A stretch of 64,000 nucleotides of DNA from Clitopilus passeckerianus (lineage: Eukaryota > Basidiomycota > Agaricomycetes > Agaricales > Entolomataceae): positions 1,950,823 through 2,014,822 of the forward strand of contig CALYLX010000112.1 in assembly GCA_944990035.1 (NCBI GenBank), given 5' to 3'. A program made the position numbers and the translations under genes. The notes beneath the pieces are model-generated. The model made no database searches. It saw nothing but the letters and a program-made list of their open reading frames with translations, and was not told where the DNA came from. Of the stretch, positions 20,848 to 32,757 are shown one piece after another (the stretch's first letter is position 1; each line of letters begins with the position of its first letter).

Positions 20848-21858
20848 TTTCTCTTGTAGACCTTTGAGTAGGATCACTTGAGTACAGCTGCAGAATCCGT
20901 GGAATACGAGCACACGCGAAGAGGTTACCGCACTCACGTTGTCGAACAGCGAACTCGAACTTCGATCACGTCCATAAGGATGCTGAGCCACGTGACCGAC
21001 TACAGCATCTCCTTTTGTCGCACCGAGTCGCTTTTCTCAGGCGAAGAGATTCTCAAGCTAAAGCCTCCAGCCGTCATCTGCATAATGAACGGAGCATCTT
21101 TTCATCCAGCTCTTCGCTTGTGAAGATGTTTGAAAATCGTGAAAATGGTCTCTCAGGTGCTGCCCAGGTACTCGGATCTTAGCCAGAAGCGACGCTGCTC
21201 TCACACAACCTAATACACGGCCAGTGGCGAACGCCCTCACAGGATATGTGAAACCGTTCCAGAGCATTGAAACTGGTAGGATGCAGACCAAGCCTGCCAT
21301 TTATGTAGCCTCCAGGCTAGAGCCTATTTCCGTGCCTCCTGGATATTGGCTGAATTTAGGCAGTAATCTGATCTGCCGGTTGCTTGATCTGATTTTATAT
21401 TTTTTTTGATCCCATGCCATTACTAGGTTCCCAAACATAAGAACGTTTATCATATGCTCTATCGTGGCATCTCCTCTAGCTATCATAAGTGAGTGGGGTC
21501 AGATGAGGCGCGACCCACAATGCGCAATAGAAGTTTTACTGACATCGAATGCTCCCCGCCTCAGAATCAACCCCAGCGGACTCGGCGTGCCTTATCTATA
21601 TAGGATTTACCTCCGACTAGTCGATATCTCGCGACCAGGATTCCGTACACCTCCTAACGCCGTAGGTCAAATTAGTCTCCCGAACCCTTTAGGGTGATCA
21701 GGTGGCTTTGCGACCCATCAAAGGTTTTATTCTCAAGTCGTCAAGTTCGCTTCTCACATTGCTTCCACATCCCCACCCCCACGTTGAAGCAACCTCTGTG
21801 TAACCGAGTCTAATACATTGCGTTCATTGAACGCACATTCTTCGGTTTTTCCTTGACG
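20848..21858. other. divergent intergenic region
   Basis: Separates the Aurora gene (minus) from the first UNC93-like gene (plus) and should hold both promoters. The first part includes a probable 5' UTR intron of the Aurora gene. No other gene seen. Confidence 0.45.
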
Positions 21859-24179
21859 ATGGAACGCACAGAGACGGCAGCTGCAAACACTGAGAATGAG
21901 AAGGAGATTTGCCGACGGCATGGGCTCCCAAGCAGCGAAGAAGTCGGACCCACTCATGTTCGACAGGGGACACCGTCAGACTCGATGAGGGGATGGGGCA
22001 GGGTGCGCAATAATCCACTGGTACAGGTAAGTAATCGAAGAAATCCTGAACAAAGGCTTTATCTTCGTGGATTCATACTTCCTAGCATTATCGCTAATCG
22101 CTGTTGTACATAGGTCACTCTGTTGGCGTTTGTCTGCTTCATGTGTCCAGGTTGGTAACTTTCCGCTCTGATTGAACCCTTGCTAGATGCGTTATTTTCT
22201 AGGTCTATTCAACGCTCTTAACGGCCTCGGTGCTGGAGGACAAGTGGATTCGACCACAAGCGCAAATGCGAACTCAGCACTCTACGCAACATTTGCTGTT
22301 GGCGCTTTTTTCGCTGGGTAATTTACCCCTAATATTCATGCCTTGATGATGTCTAAAGTAAATTTCAGGTCGGTGACAAATAAAATCGGTGCGAAACGTG
22401 CGCTGCTACTGGGGAGCACCGGATATGCCTTGTACATCGGATCCTTCCTGTGAGTTTGTTTCCAACTTATTCGGATGGCTGGCTGACGGCCAAATTCACA
22501 GTGCGGTTAACATTCATCCGAATGCAGGTCCTTTTGTCATTGCGTCCGGTTGCATTCTTGGCATTTGTGCCTCGCTCCTGTGGACGGCCCAAGGATCGCT
22601 CATGATGGCGTACCCCACGGAAACCCAGAAAGGGAAGTACATTGGCGTGTTCTGGGCTATCTTCAATCTGGGTGCCGTTGTTGGTGCTGCTGTTTCTCTC
22701 GGACAGAACGTACACTCCAAGGTATGCTAACAGCTTGCTGTCATGACCGCGCCCTACTGAATAATAGACCCTTCGTAGACAAACTCAGGTAAACCACGAG
22801 ACCTCTCCAATACCAGCCAAATTACTCATATATTCGTGCCCTATAGTCAACAACGGGACATACGTAGGTCTTTGGTACGGCTATTAAAAGGGCTGCTATT
22901 AATAACTTCGCTTTCTAGATCGTCTTCGTGGTCCTTACCCTAGTTGGGGTGCTTATTCCTCTACTCATGACGGATCCAAATAAGATGATCCGGACGGATG
23001 GTACAAAAGTGACCTCTCCGCGACATCCCTCGTGGAAAGTGGAGATCTACGGTCTCTACCTCACCTTGAGAACCGACCCGATGGTCGTTCTTCTATTCCC
23101 GATGTTCTTTACCTCCAATTGGTTTTATACGTGGCGTAAGTTGTCCCTCCTACAAACGCAATGCTAGATCCCTCTAATATTTACACACCATCAGAATTCA
23201 ACGAATATAATAACGCCCTATTCAACATTCGTGCACGATCCTTGAATAACATTGTGTATTGGTTAGCTCAGATTGTCGGTTCAATATCCATTGGTTTCCT
23301 CCTCGATCAACCTTCCATCAAGCGCCGTACGCGAGCCTTTGTAGCATGGGGAATCTTGCTTATTATGGTCTTCATCGTCCACGTGTGGGCGTACTTCTAC
23401 CAAAAGTATGCTTTCCATCGTTCAGCATGGACTTCGACACGCGAACTAACTATTTCTAGGGGTTACACACGAGAAAGTGTTCCTCCTGACTCAGACAAAC
23501 TCGATATTTCCGGCCCTGGATACGTTGCGAAGATATGGCTGTATATTTTCTGCGGGCTCTTGGACGCAATGTGGCAAACTACCGCATACTGGATAATGGG
23601 TTCAATGTCGAACGACCCAGCTAAGCTTGCTCACTTCGCTGGCTTTTGTACGTCCTTCTCATACTCTGAACACAACACCAAGCTTACCTGTTCTCTCCTA
23701 CAAACAGATAAATCTTTCCAATCCGCTGGCGGCGCAGGCGTATGGCGAGCAGACGCTGTCAAGATCCCGTAAGCGACTGGGGTTCTTTCACGAATGAATC
23801 TATGCTCAACGTTTGGCTTTTATTGCGCTCGCTAACAGGTTCATGAGCATCTTTATCTCAACATGGGTGTTGCTCGTGGCAGGACTCGTGTTCGCTCTTC
23901 CAATGATTTATCTCCGAGTGAAAGAACACACCGATTACTCTGATGAAGTTCTGTACGTCCACGTCACCTTAAGCGGTTGATCACTTGACTTCGTTACTCA
24001 ATTGATTTGCTTCTAGAGCACGTATGGACGACGCTGGACACGTACATAGCGTGGACGCAAGTGGGGATGAGTACGTCCTAGAATCGGAACAGGCGCATGA
24101 CAGGGACGGTGGTGTTGGTGATTACCGTGATGCAAAGTTTGAAATGAGGCGCTCCAGTAGAGGTAGCCACACTTCTTAA
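21859..24179 (+). CDS. UNC93-like MFS membrane protein, copy 1
   Basis: Thirteen exons, including two tiny ones (22779-22788, 10 nt; 22847-22863, 17 nt), give about 500 residues. After a hydrophilic N-terminus come multiple hydrophobic segments with the family motifs CFMCPGLFNALNGLGAGGQ, ANANSALYATFAVGAFFAG, LLWTAQGSLMMAYPTE, FWAIFNLGAVVG, FTSNWFYTWQFNEYN and DAMWQTTAYWIMG. These match fungal UNC93-like proteins (such as S. pombe C922.05c), a major-facilitator branch whose substrates are unknown. The C-tail is acidic and cytosolic. The end is taken at TAA 24177-24179; splicing at 24162 into a further short exon is an alternative. A close paralogue follows 1.3 kb downstream in the same direction. 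Confidence 0.88.
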
Positions 24180-25513
24180 TTTATACTAACCTTATGAGTG
24201 TATTTTTATTCTTCTGCAGTCTCAATACGATTTTGGGCCAAATATCTCATCACTTGTGCCACCAACCGTTCCCGCCGTCTATTGTCCTTCAGAATTTGAA
24301 TATGAAACAAGTGTTACAGTCGGTACATCGGGTGCATATACAGAATCGTGCGCCTCTCAGGGGCTAATCATGAAGATTGGTATCGCCTAGTGCCACTGCC
24401 TGAGTTAGTCTCCGCGATGACATGTTGGACGATAATCCATATGTATCAGGGCAAGTTCATGAGGTCTACCTGCCAAAGACCTGCGATATTTTGGCCTTAC
24501 CCTTGTCGTGAGTGCGAGGGTTGCGTCCAAAATTGACCTGCCGTTATGCTCGCGACGTTCGGACGAGAAGATGTGCCTGGCTGGCGTTTCGGGCGAAGAC
24601 GAGTGAATGCACATTGCAGATGGAGGTGAAGGTTATCTCGCATGCACCTGGCTCTTTCCGCCTCAATCTCGGGGGGAATCAGCATGGCAGCTTGCAAAAC
24701 CTTCAGATAGTTAGATAGTCACAGGCTGCCTTTTCTAGATGGAGCCCTTATCACATAGTATACAAATTTCTATGCGAAATGTCATGGACACCATGTTGCT
24801 CCGTATCGCACACGGTACTCCTGTCCATCATATGTGAAGGTGCAGAGCAAATCAGGTCACAAGGCACCGACTTTCAATTCTTCTCAGCCACCTCGAGAAC
24901 CCAAATCGATCATTCCACATGTGGACTTTGATCCCATTCCTCCAGCAGATGGATCTGGGGGCTAAACGCAAAGTCCAGCGTGCGCAACGAGGACCACGAT
25001 GTCGAACGCGTTGTTCACCATATTGTTCGGACTCGAGAGAGAAGGTACCGTTCTTGGCCTCATTCAAGCTAATCAACCTCAATCTCTGAAACTGAGACAG
25101 GAGTCAATGGTTACAAAAGGAGAGCAAGGGCCAAAAGAGCCGCCTATCGAGATATGATCGAGCCTCTTTTTATATGGGAGTTTTTTATTCTTTGCAAGGC
25201 GGATAGCAATTACCATACGGGTATTTGGACCGACATCCGCTCGTGCACGAGACGAGAACCATGTGTTACCGATCACCACAAACCGCCGAAAGAATGGTAC
25301 ATATGTTCGGAAATACAGTCCCGCTTCCCATTTGCAACAGCGGCCTAACTCCATCTTAGCGCAACCCTCAGCTACCTGACAATCTTGTGGATGTGTCTGC
25401 CTTGTCAGATGGTTCAGCCTCTCACCCGTGGGATTTGCATGGAGTCCAATTTCTCTTATATGCAGGCTGTCTGGGACTTTCTTCGATAACTATCCCCTAA
25501 CACGCAGCCCAGC
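24180..25513. other. spacer between tandem UNC93-like genes
   Basis: No supported coding region. Short frames on both strands lack family signals. It contains the 3' end of copy 1 and the promoter of copy 2. Confidence 0.45.
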
Positions 25514-27560
25514 ATGAGCGACGTCACCGACAAGGAAAAGGGATCTGTTAGCAGCGCTGCCTCTCAGGTCTATGAGCGGCCTGCTGGCCTCAAAGGCCTC
25601 TACTACCATCCTATCTTCCAGGTATCTTCAGTGTTCACTTTTCTTGTTCGGCACGTATTCATTGTCATGTCTCATAGGTATGCATGGTTGGTTTCGTGTG
25701 CTTCATGTGTCCTGGTCAGTCCCGTTCCTGTTCTCGTTTGTGCTTCGGGCATCCCGTTAACGAGGTTGTTTCACAGGTCTGTTCAACTCCTTGAACGGAT
25801 TGGGAGGTGGTGGTCAAGTCGATTCGAAGACGAGTGCAAACGCCAACGTCGCACTCTATTCGACCTTTGCTGCTACTGCTTTCTTCTCTGGGTGAGAGTT
25901 TACAAATAGGCTCTTCGAAGTGTTTGACTGAAGCTTACCATAGGTCTATCAACAACAAATTGGGTGCTCGTCTGACTCTCCTCCTCGGAACAACTGGTTA
26001 TGCTCTCTACATCGGCTCTTACCTGTGAGTGGCTTCTTCTGTTCCCATCGGCTCTTGGCTCAAGGTTTTCGTTAGCGCGATCAACATCCACCCTGGTGCT
26101 GGAGCATTCGTCATTGCCGCTGGTGCAATCCTTGGGGTCTGTGCTGGCCTTCTGTGGACTGCTCAGGGCTCGCTCATGATGGCCTATCCCACCGAGGGCC
26201 AGAAGGGTAAATTCATTGCCATCTTCTGGGGCATTTTCAACCTTGGAGGTGTTGTCGGAGCGGCCGTCGCTTTGGGACAGAATATCAATTCCACGGTATG
26301 TTTCCACTCTCCTAGACCCAGGTGCCATTGACTTACTGTTTCTTATTAGGCCAATGCTGGTAAGGCTAGGGTTCTATGCAAAACAAGATAGGGACGCTGA
26401 CTTGATCTCACTCATTTCAGTCGGTAATGGCACCTATGTTCGTCTTCAGCACCATTCGATACCTTCATGTAACTGACCTCACGCGCTATCAGATTGGTTT
26501 CCTCATCCTGACCTGCTTGGGAGTCCTCATTCCCCTGACCATGGCCGACCCTAACAAGATGCTTCGTACAGATGGCACGAAGGTTACCACCGGTCGCCAG
26601 CCATCTTGGAAGACTGAACTCTACGGCCTATACGTCGCATTGAAGACTGACCCCATGATCGTTCTCCTCTTCCCCATGTTCTTCGCCTCCAACTGGTTTT
26701 ACACCTGGCGTTAGTCTCACTTCTACCTGGAATTCGAACCTTTCACTGACTTTAAGCTTTAGAATTCAACGACTACAACGGTGCCATCTTCAACATCCGT
26801 ACCCGTGCACTCAACAACTTAGTTTACTGGCTTGCTCAAATTGTTGGTGCCTTGTTGACTGCTGCCCTCCTCGATCGCAAACAACTCAAACGGCGCACTC
26901 GTGCCTTCGCCGGATGGGGAATGCTTTTCGTTACTGTCTTCTTCGTTCACATCTGGGCCTACTTCTACCAAAAGTACGTCTCATCACTTCCAGCCATAAC
27001 CTTGTGACTCATCGCCTTGTTGTAGGGAGTACACCCGCGAAAGTCTGGAAGCCAACGAGCACCGGATCGACTTCACCGACTCAGAATATCCTGGCAAGAT
27101 CTTCCTCTACCTTTTCTGTGGTATCTTGGATGCTATGTGGCAATCAACTGCTTACTGGCTCATGGGCGCTATGTCCAATGACCCCGCCAAGCTTGCCCAT
27201 TTCGCCGGATTCTACAAGTCCATCCAGTCTGCTGGTGCCGCTGGCGCATGGCGTGCTGATGCTGTCAAAACTCCGTGAGTCCACAGGATTTTTTATCTCA
27301 CTGGTAGGGTACTCATGGTTGTTCCGTCATAGCTTCATGAACATCTTCATCTCCACCTGGGTGATCCTTGTTGCTGGCTTGGTCTTCGCCTTGCCCATGA
27401 TCCATCTTCGTGTGCACGAGACCACCGATATCTCTGAGGAGGCTCTGTATGTTCCCCTTTCTTTGCTGCAAGGATTTATACTGAATGCTGCTCCAGTGCC
27501 CGCATGGATAACGAAGGACATATTCTCCCTGCCGAAGAAGTCAAGAACGAAAAGCACTAA
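25514..27560 (+). CDS. UNC93-like MFS membrane protein, copy 2
   Basis: The spliced product (about 460 residues) aligns end to end with copy 1. Shared blocks are CFMCPGLFNSLNGLGGGGQ, LLWTAQGSLMMAYPTE, FWGIFNLGGVVGAAVALGQ, ASNWFYTWQFNDYN, WLAQIVGALL and DAMWQSTAYWLMG. The intron positions I checked are the same as in copy 1, including the micro-exon pair (26350-26359, 10 nt, and 26421-26437, 17 nt). The tail is shorter, ending EEVKNEKH. Codon choice is more C-ending than in copy 1, suggesting higher expression. It is a probable plasma-membrane or vacuolar transporter of unknown substrate, arisen by tandem duplication. Confidence 0.9.
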
Positions 27561-27911
27561 TGTATTTGGGATGATGGAACGAAGCTCTTTACGATACTCT
27601 AGGGTACTTATGACTGCACCATCTTCTCTCCTCTATTATAATAATCTACACTCGGGACGAACTGGAATGACCATGGATTGAGATACACCAATATTCGGCG
27701 TTGGACATACAGTCCTATAAGTTCCACAAAGGGTCCATATACCCCATACATCTAAGGTATTCAAAAGACTGGCTGATTTTTTGCTTGTGTGTGCTTTTGG
27801 GCTCGGAAGCTTGGCTCACGGCTCGTTCAACCAAGCGCTGAAGTGATTGTTGCTTGATTTGGATCAGCAACTCTTGAAATTACAACTCAGCTTCACACCA
27901 CCACCGCCAGC

Positions 27912-29292
27912 ATGTCTAGACAAGACAGAACCACCACAGAAAGAAACGCAAGAACGCTACGAGAGCTTGTGAAGAGGCCTGAGAACAAAGTCTGTGCAGA
28001 CTGCAAGAAGAATGGTGCGTATCACTTATTTGACTCGGCCAAGCACCAAATCAACAACCTTTGAACAGACCCGCGATGGGCCTCTTGGAACCTGTGCGTA
28101 GCTTATTATCCTGGCCAGAGCAGAAGCTGACTTCTTATGTTCAGTGGCGTTTACCTCTGTATCCGATGTTCTGGCATACATCGTGGCATGGGCACCCACA
28201 TCAGCAAAGTCAAATCCATTGACCTCGATACCTGGACACCAGACCAAATGGATGTGAGTGGAAGCCTCAGTGATACACGACCTTTCTCATCATAGATGCC
28301 TTTCCCAGTCCATCCAGAAGTGGGGAAACCACAGAGCCAACTTGTATTGGGAAGCACACCTAAAACCGGGTCACATTCCCCCCGATCAGTATGTTCCAGT
28401 CTTGATTAGCTGCTGATCAATCTGACAAAATCCCTGCAGTAAAATGGAATCCTTTATTCGCTCAAAATACGAGTCCAAAAGATGGGCCCGAGAAGGTCCT
28501 CCCCCTTCGGATCCCTCCATCCTTGAAGATGGCGTAGCGAGCCCTACAACACAGCAGCAGCAGCCGGCTCCAGCACCCGCTGCGTCTACTGCTAGAGCTG
28601 CTCCCCCACCCACGACTGCATCAGCCCGGGCAACCGTTACCCGCCAACCGCAAACACATCAGCTTCTCTCCAGCAACTTCAACAATGCTCCTCAGGCGTC
28701 TGCAGGTCGCGCGGCTGCGCCTCCTTCTCAGCCTGCCGCCGTCGCCGCGCAGCCTCAAGCCCCGGCGGCTCCCGTAAACGATCTCTTCTCGCTAGACTTC
28801 CATGCCCCACCTCCCTCAAATCCCGCTAGCCCAGAGCCTCAAGCTGCCCCTAAGAAGGACGTGAAGCAAGATATCCTATCGCTCTTTTCGACACCTCAAC
28901 CAGCCCAGGCAGCTGCAGCACCTTTCGGACAGTTTTCAGGAACTGCGCAGATGGGTGTAGCCAATGCATGGGCAGCACCACCCCAGGCTCAGCCAGCTCC
29001 GACCAGTATGATTGGCAATAACGGCGTCGGAGCATGGGGCGCAAGCTCTGGTTGGAATGCAGCGCCCGCCAACATGACTGCACAGCCAAATCTATGGGCC
29101 AACCCGACCTCACAACCTGCCGCGCCTGCTGCTACTAACCTCTTCAACACATCAGATGTTTGGGGTTCATCTGGTGCCACTGGTTCTACTCAGCAACAAA
29201 ATGACCCTTTCGGTGCCTTTGGTTCTGCAGCTCCAGCCACAACCCAAAAGAAGGATGACGTGTTTGGAGACTTATGGGGAGGATTCAAGTAA
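27912..29292 (+). CDS. ArfGAP (SMAP/Age2 type)
   Basis: Five exons (27912-28014, 28069-28093, 28145-28253, 28309-28388, 28440-29292). The N-terminal 130 residues form an ArfGAP domain with the C4 zinc finger CADCKKNDPRW...LCIRC and the arginine finger region [17 protein letters not shown], then [14 protein letters not shown]. This domain triggers GTP hydrolysis on Arf to release vesicle coats. The remaining 250 residues are low-complexity Ala/Pro/Gln with short [16 protein letters not shown] and [11 protein letters not shown] motifs that look like clathrin/adaptor-binding peptides. Layout (domain first, then a Q/A/P tail) fits yeast Age2 and animal SMAP proteins. The tail converges with the aminopeptidase gene, 100 bases apart. 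Confidence 0.9.
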
Positions 29293-29392
29293 TCAACAAC
29301 GATGACTTTCTTGACATCCTTGGTTATTTCGTGGCAGTAGTTGACTTAGATTTGTCCCAGGATAAATACATTTGGTCCCACATTCAATATCT

Positions 29393-32089
29393 TTATACCA
29401 AACCAAGATCCTGTTCATGCACCAATAAGCCAAGTTGCAAAGTGCCAGATTGATTGATCTCACTCACCTTCTCAATCAGTTTACGGGCAATAGGGTGGAA
29501 CTCTGTCTTCTTTCTCTCAAACACCTTCGCAGCCATCTCCTTGTCCGCCTTGTTGGCTTCCCTGAAGATCGGGCGACAGAACTTCATCCTTCCCTTGATG
29601 ATTCCAGTGCCATCCTCTCCAACGACCCATTCAACGGCTTTGGGTGCGTATGCCCTGGCGGCCTCAGAGCCGTGGTTTGCGAGGGCAATCTCGTAGAAAC
29701 GCAAGCGGATCTCTGCATTGGGGGTCGACGACAGACCATACAGCTCACCAAGATGGTTGATGTGGGACAGCGGGAGCGGGGTTTGAGAGTGCAGGCGTTC
29801 CAGGAAGACAACTAGTTCAAGCAGCAGTTTCAGTCATTTGGTTCATGGCTTCTTGGTCGAACAACATACTTATCTGGTTCCCGTCGAAACCTTCCAAATC
29901 GGAGGCGGAAAACCCGAATTTCGAAGGATCTTCGGTAGAGCGAGCTTTATCCCACCTATCCGCGAGTGCGTATGCTTGTTTGGCCAGAGTTGTATCATAT
30001 TCCATCTTGACAGGGAGTTCGGTGCCCTCTCCATGTAGCCATGCCTAAACCAAGAGGTCAGCGCCAGGCTTTTGGTAGCAATACAGAGAGGGTAATCGCA
30101 CGTCCCAGTCGACTGAGTCGAGAGCCTTGATCTTTTCGGGGCCACCATGCTTGGTCCAGTGCGCGTAGAGATGATCCTTCCATTGGTCTGTGGTGATGCT
30201 CTTGCCCATGAAGGTATTGACGTAATCCTTCACATAGGGGAGGAAGGTATAGAGGCCGCCGATCTTGCGTTCTACCAATCGATAAGCCCATCATTCGTGC
30301 CCCCAGGTATTCCAAGCATTACTTACCTAGATGAAGGATAAAATTGGCGCCCTTCTCGTAAGGAATACTGCTGTAAGCTTCATCTGGATCTTCTCCCTTT
30401 TCAAACTCAATAACCAGCCTCTGATATTTGGGCTTGCTTTCGTATCGTTTGAGTTCATCTTCAAGCGCTTTTGCACCAATAACAAAAGAGAAGCCTCGGT
30501 GTGCAGGCGTGTGCAGGATCTCCTGGAGCACACGCTCGATGTACGTGGTCCATCCCTCGTTCAGCCAGAAGTGGGAAGCGTTTGCATGCCTATCCATCCA
30601 GTCAGAGATCGATCCAATGGAAAAGCAACTGAACATACGTTACACCATTGCCGAACCAAGAGTGAGTGAGTTCATGAACGACCACATCGACCAGAGTACG
30701 ATCGCCAGTCAAAAGAGCTAGAGGGGATATTAGCAAACATTTGCTCATTGAAGGGTTGGGGACGTACTGGGAGTCAGGAATGAGATGCAAGCATTTTCCT
30801 GGTATAATGGTGAGTAAATCCTGTCTTTTGAAGGTAATATATGTATTTACTCACCATCCCTCCGTAGGGGAACGACGGCGGAAGGATAAGAAGATCGTAT
30901 ACACCGAATCTATAGGGCGTAACAATCTTCTCCTCAGCTGCCAAGAACCTGACGATAAGGTAAAAGTTTGGTTCAAATGCTTCTGTAGGACATCACATTA
31001 CCTGGCTGTATCGGCAGAGAATTCCCAGTATGACCTGTCCAAAAGCTCTGGCTCTGCCCAGATGCCAGACTTCCACTCCTTGTCCTCATGTCGGGGGAAT
31101 GCGCGGTAATGTATGTTTCCAGACGCGATAGCAAGCAAATAGGATGGGATTGGTACAGGCTAATACACGAGGGGTTAACAGGCCTTCTAACACGTAGAAG
31201 TACAACCTACCTGATCATAAACATATGTCACTTCATCCTTTCCGATCTCCTTACCTCCGTGAGGAGCATCATCGGATGGTGGAGATTGCCTGATAGCTGA
31301 GAGGAGGACCGGGAGGGTGGAAGTGACGTTGGCACTATATTTCTAGCGGAATAATCCTTAGATGAGGGTAAAAGATCTGAGATCACGAGAACATACAGTC
31401 TTTACCGACGGACTGTCTGGAATGATATCGAAAAATCAATGATCTGCCTTCGAGAAGAGGTTAAATCGGGCGTACCTTGAACGGGAACAATAGCACGAGC
31501 ATAGATAGGCTGGCACTGGCTAAAAGATACGGGAACTGTTTTCCTGACGTTTGTCTGAAGCAGACATTAGTGGTAGGATATCGAAGCTGTCGCCGGAAGC
31601 TGCAGTACGTACGCTTTGTCAAGCCACTGGAGAGCCGTGCAGCCTTCGGTGGTTTGATACACGATCTTGACATCGACATAGTCTCCATTCTTCAGACCAG
31701 AGGGGAGGTCCACAACAAGGGCAGATCCCATAATTTCATGTTTCTCCCCAATAGTAAACTAAGATCGGAGATTCAGGTCAGCGATACCTATCAATAAGAG
31801 GGTCCCTTGAGTATTGGATATTGGTCGCTTACATTGACTGATTTGCCTTCATGGCTAACTTCAGAGATATCTAGAGCCCATGTATCGAAGCTAACATCAA
31901 ATCAGCGGAATGGCTTGGCTTGAACTCCAGGAAATCTCACATAACATTCTTCGGATTATCCTCCTTCACAAGCAAGTGATGCGTCGCAGAACCTGATATC
32001 TTCTGCGTATCAAAGTGAAGCTTCCAGTCAAGCTGGATATGTTCTGTAGCGACTTGCAAGTAATTCGATTGAGTCGTTGGGTCTGTCAT
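29393..32089 (-). CDS. LAP2: M1 metallopeptidase, leukotriene-A4-hydrolase family
   Basis: A gene of a dozen or so exons on the minus strand, from ATG at 32089 (MTDPTTQSNYLQVATEHIQL) to TAA at 29393, with a last exon of only six codons (DLGLV). The peptidase core has the substrate motif GGMEN, split by an intron, and a zinc site HELTHSWFGN with the third ligand exactly 18 residues later (WLNEGW). The catalytic tyrosine is in SSIPYEKGANF. The C-terminal helical domain (LGELYGLSSTPNAEIRLRFY, FCRPIFREANKADKEMA) is that of leukotriene A4 hydrolases such as yeast Lap2. It acts as an aminopeptidase with epoxide hydrolase ability, cytosolic or nuclear. No missing active-site residue seen. Confidence 0.92.
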
Positions 32090-32757
32090 GGCTGCAAGAG
32101 GCAAAAGCTCGTATCCTGAGCAACATATCAACCGCCGGATCTAATCTAATCACGCTTTTATAACGAGGGGTTGCTATGTACAACTCGACATTTCCCAGAA
32201 CACATCCCTTTTACAAAAGAAACCAGACTTTAAATACTTTGAACAAATAATAGGACAAGCGTGATGGTTAGAGAAATAAACAGACATGAGTATGATGAAC
32301 TACTGCGTGAGCATCATTTGATATAGGACACAATTGGGCTAGAGAACACATTGAATGGTGAAATAATATGTTTGACAGTTTGGGGAGAGGGGCGTTGTGC
32401 GTATGTGAATGTTCTTGACAGCATAATGGGAAAGTCCGTCCACAGGGATTGACAAAAATGGTTGGAAAACGAGAGAGACGTGTGTGAAAGGAGCGCATAC
32501 GACCGAAGCGTACGAGCGATCTTGTGAGACGCCGGCCAGGCCGTATTTGAAAAATTATTACACGAGTGTGTGGGGTATAATAATTTGCTTGAATTGACAA
32601 TGAAGATAGGGGACTTGAGTGTAATAGGGGTATCCACTCGCATCCTTAAGATTGCTGCAGGATCTTGAAGGAATAACTGGCATGATCATGATTAAATCAC
32701 AAGCAAGCAGTCATGCCAGTCGGGGAATCCAAAAAGGAATATGAGTACGGTAAATAA
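32090..32757. other. intergenic region
   Basis: Promoter side of the aminopeptidase and 3' UTR of the Bni4-like gene, both on the minus strand. No gene recognised. Confidence 0.45.
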
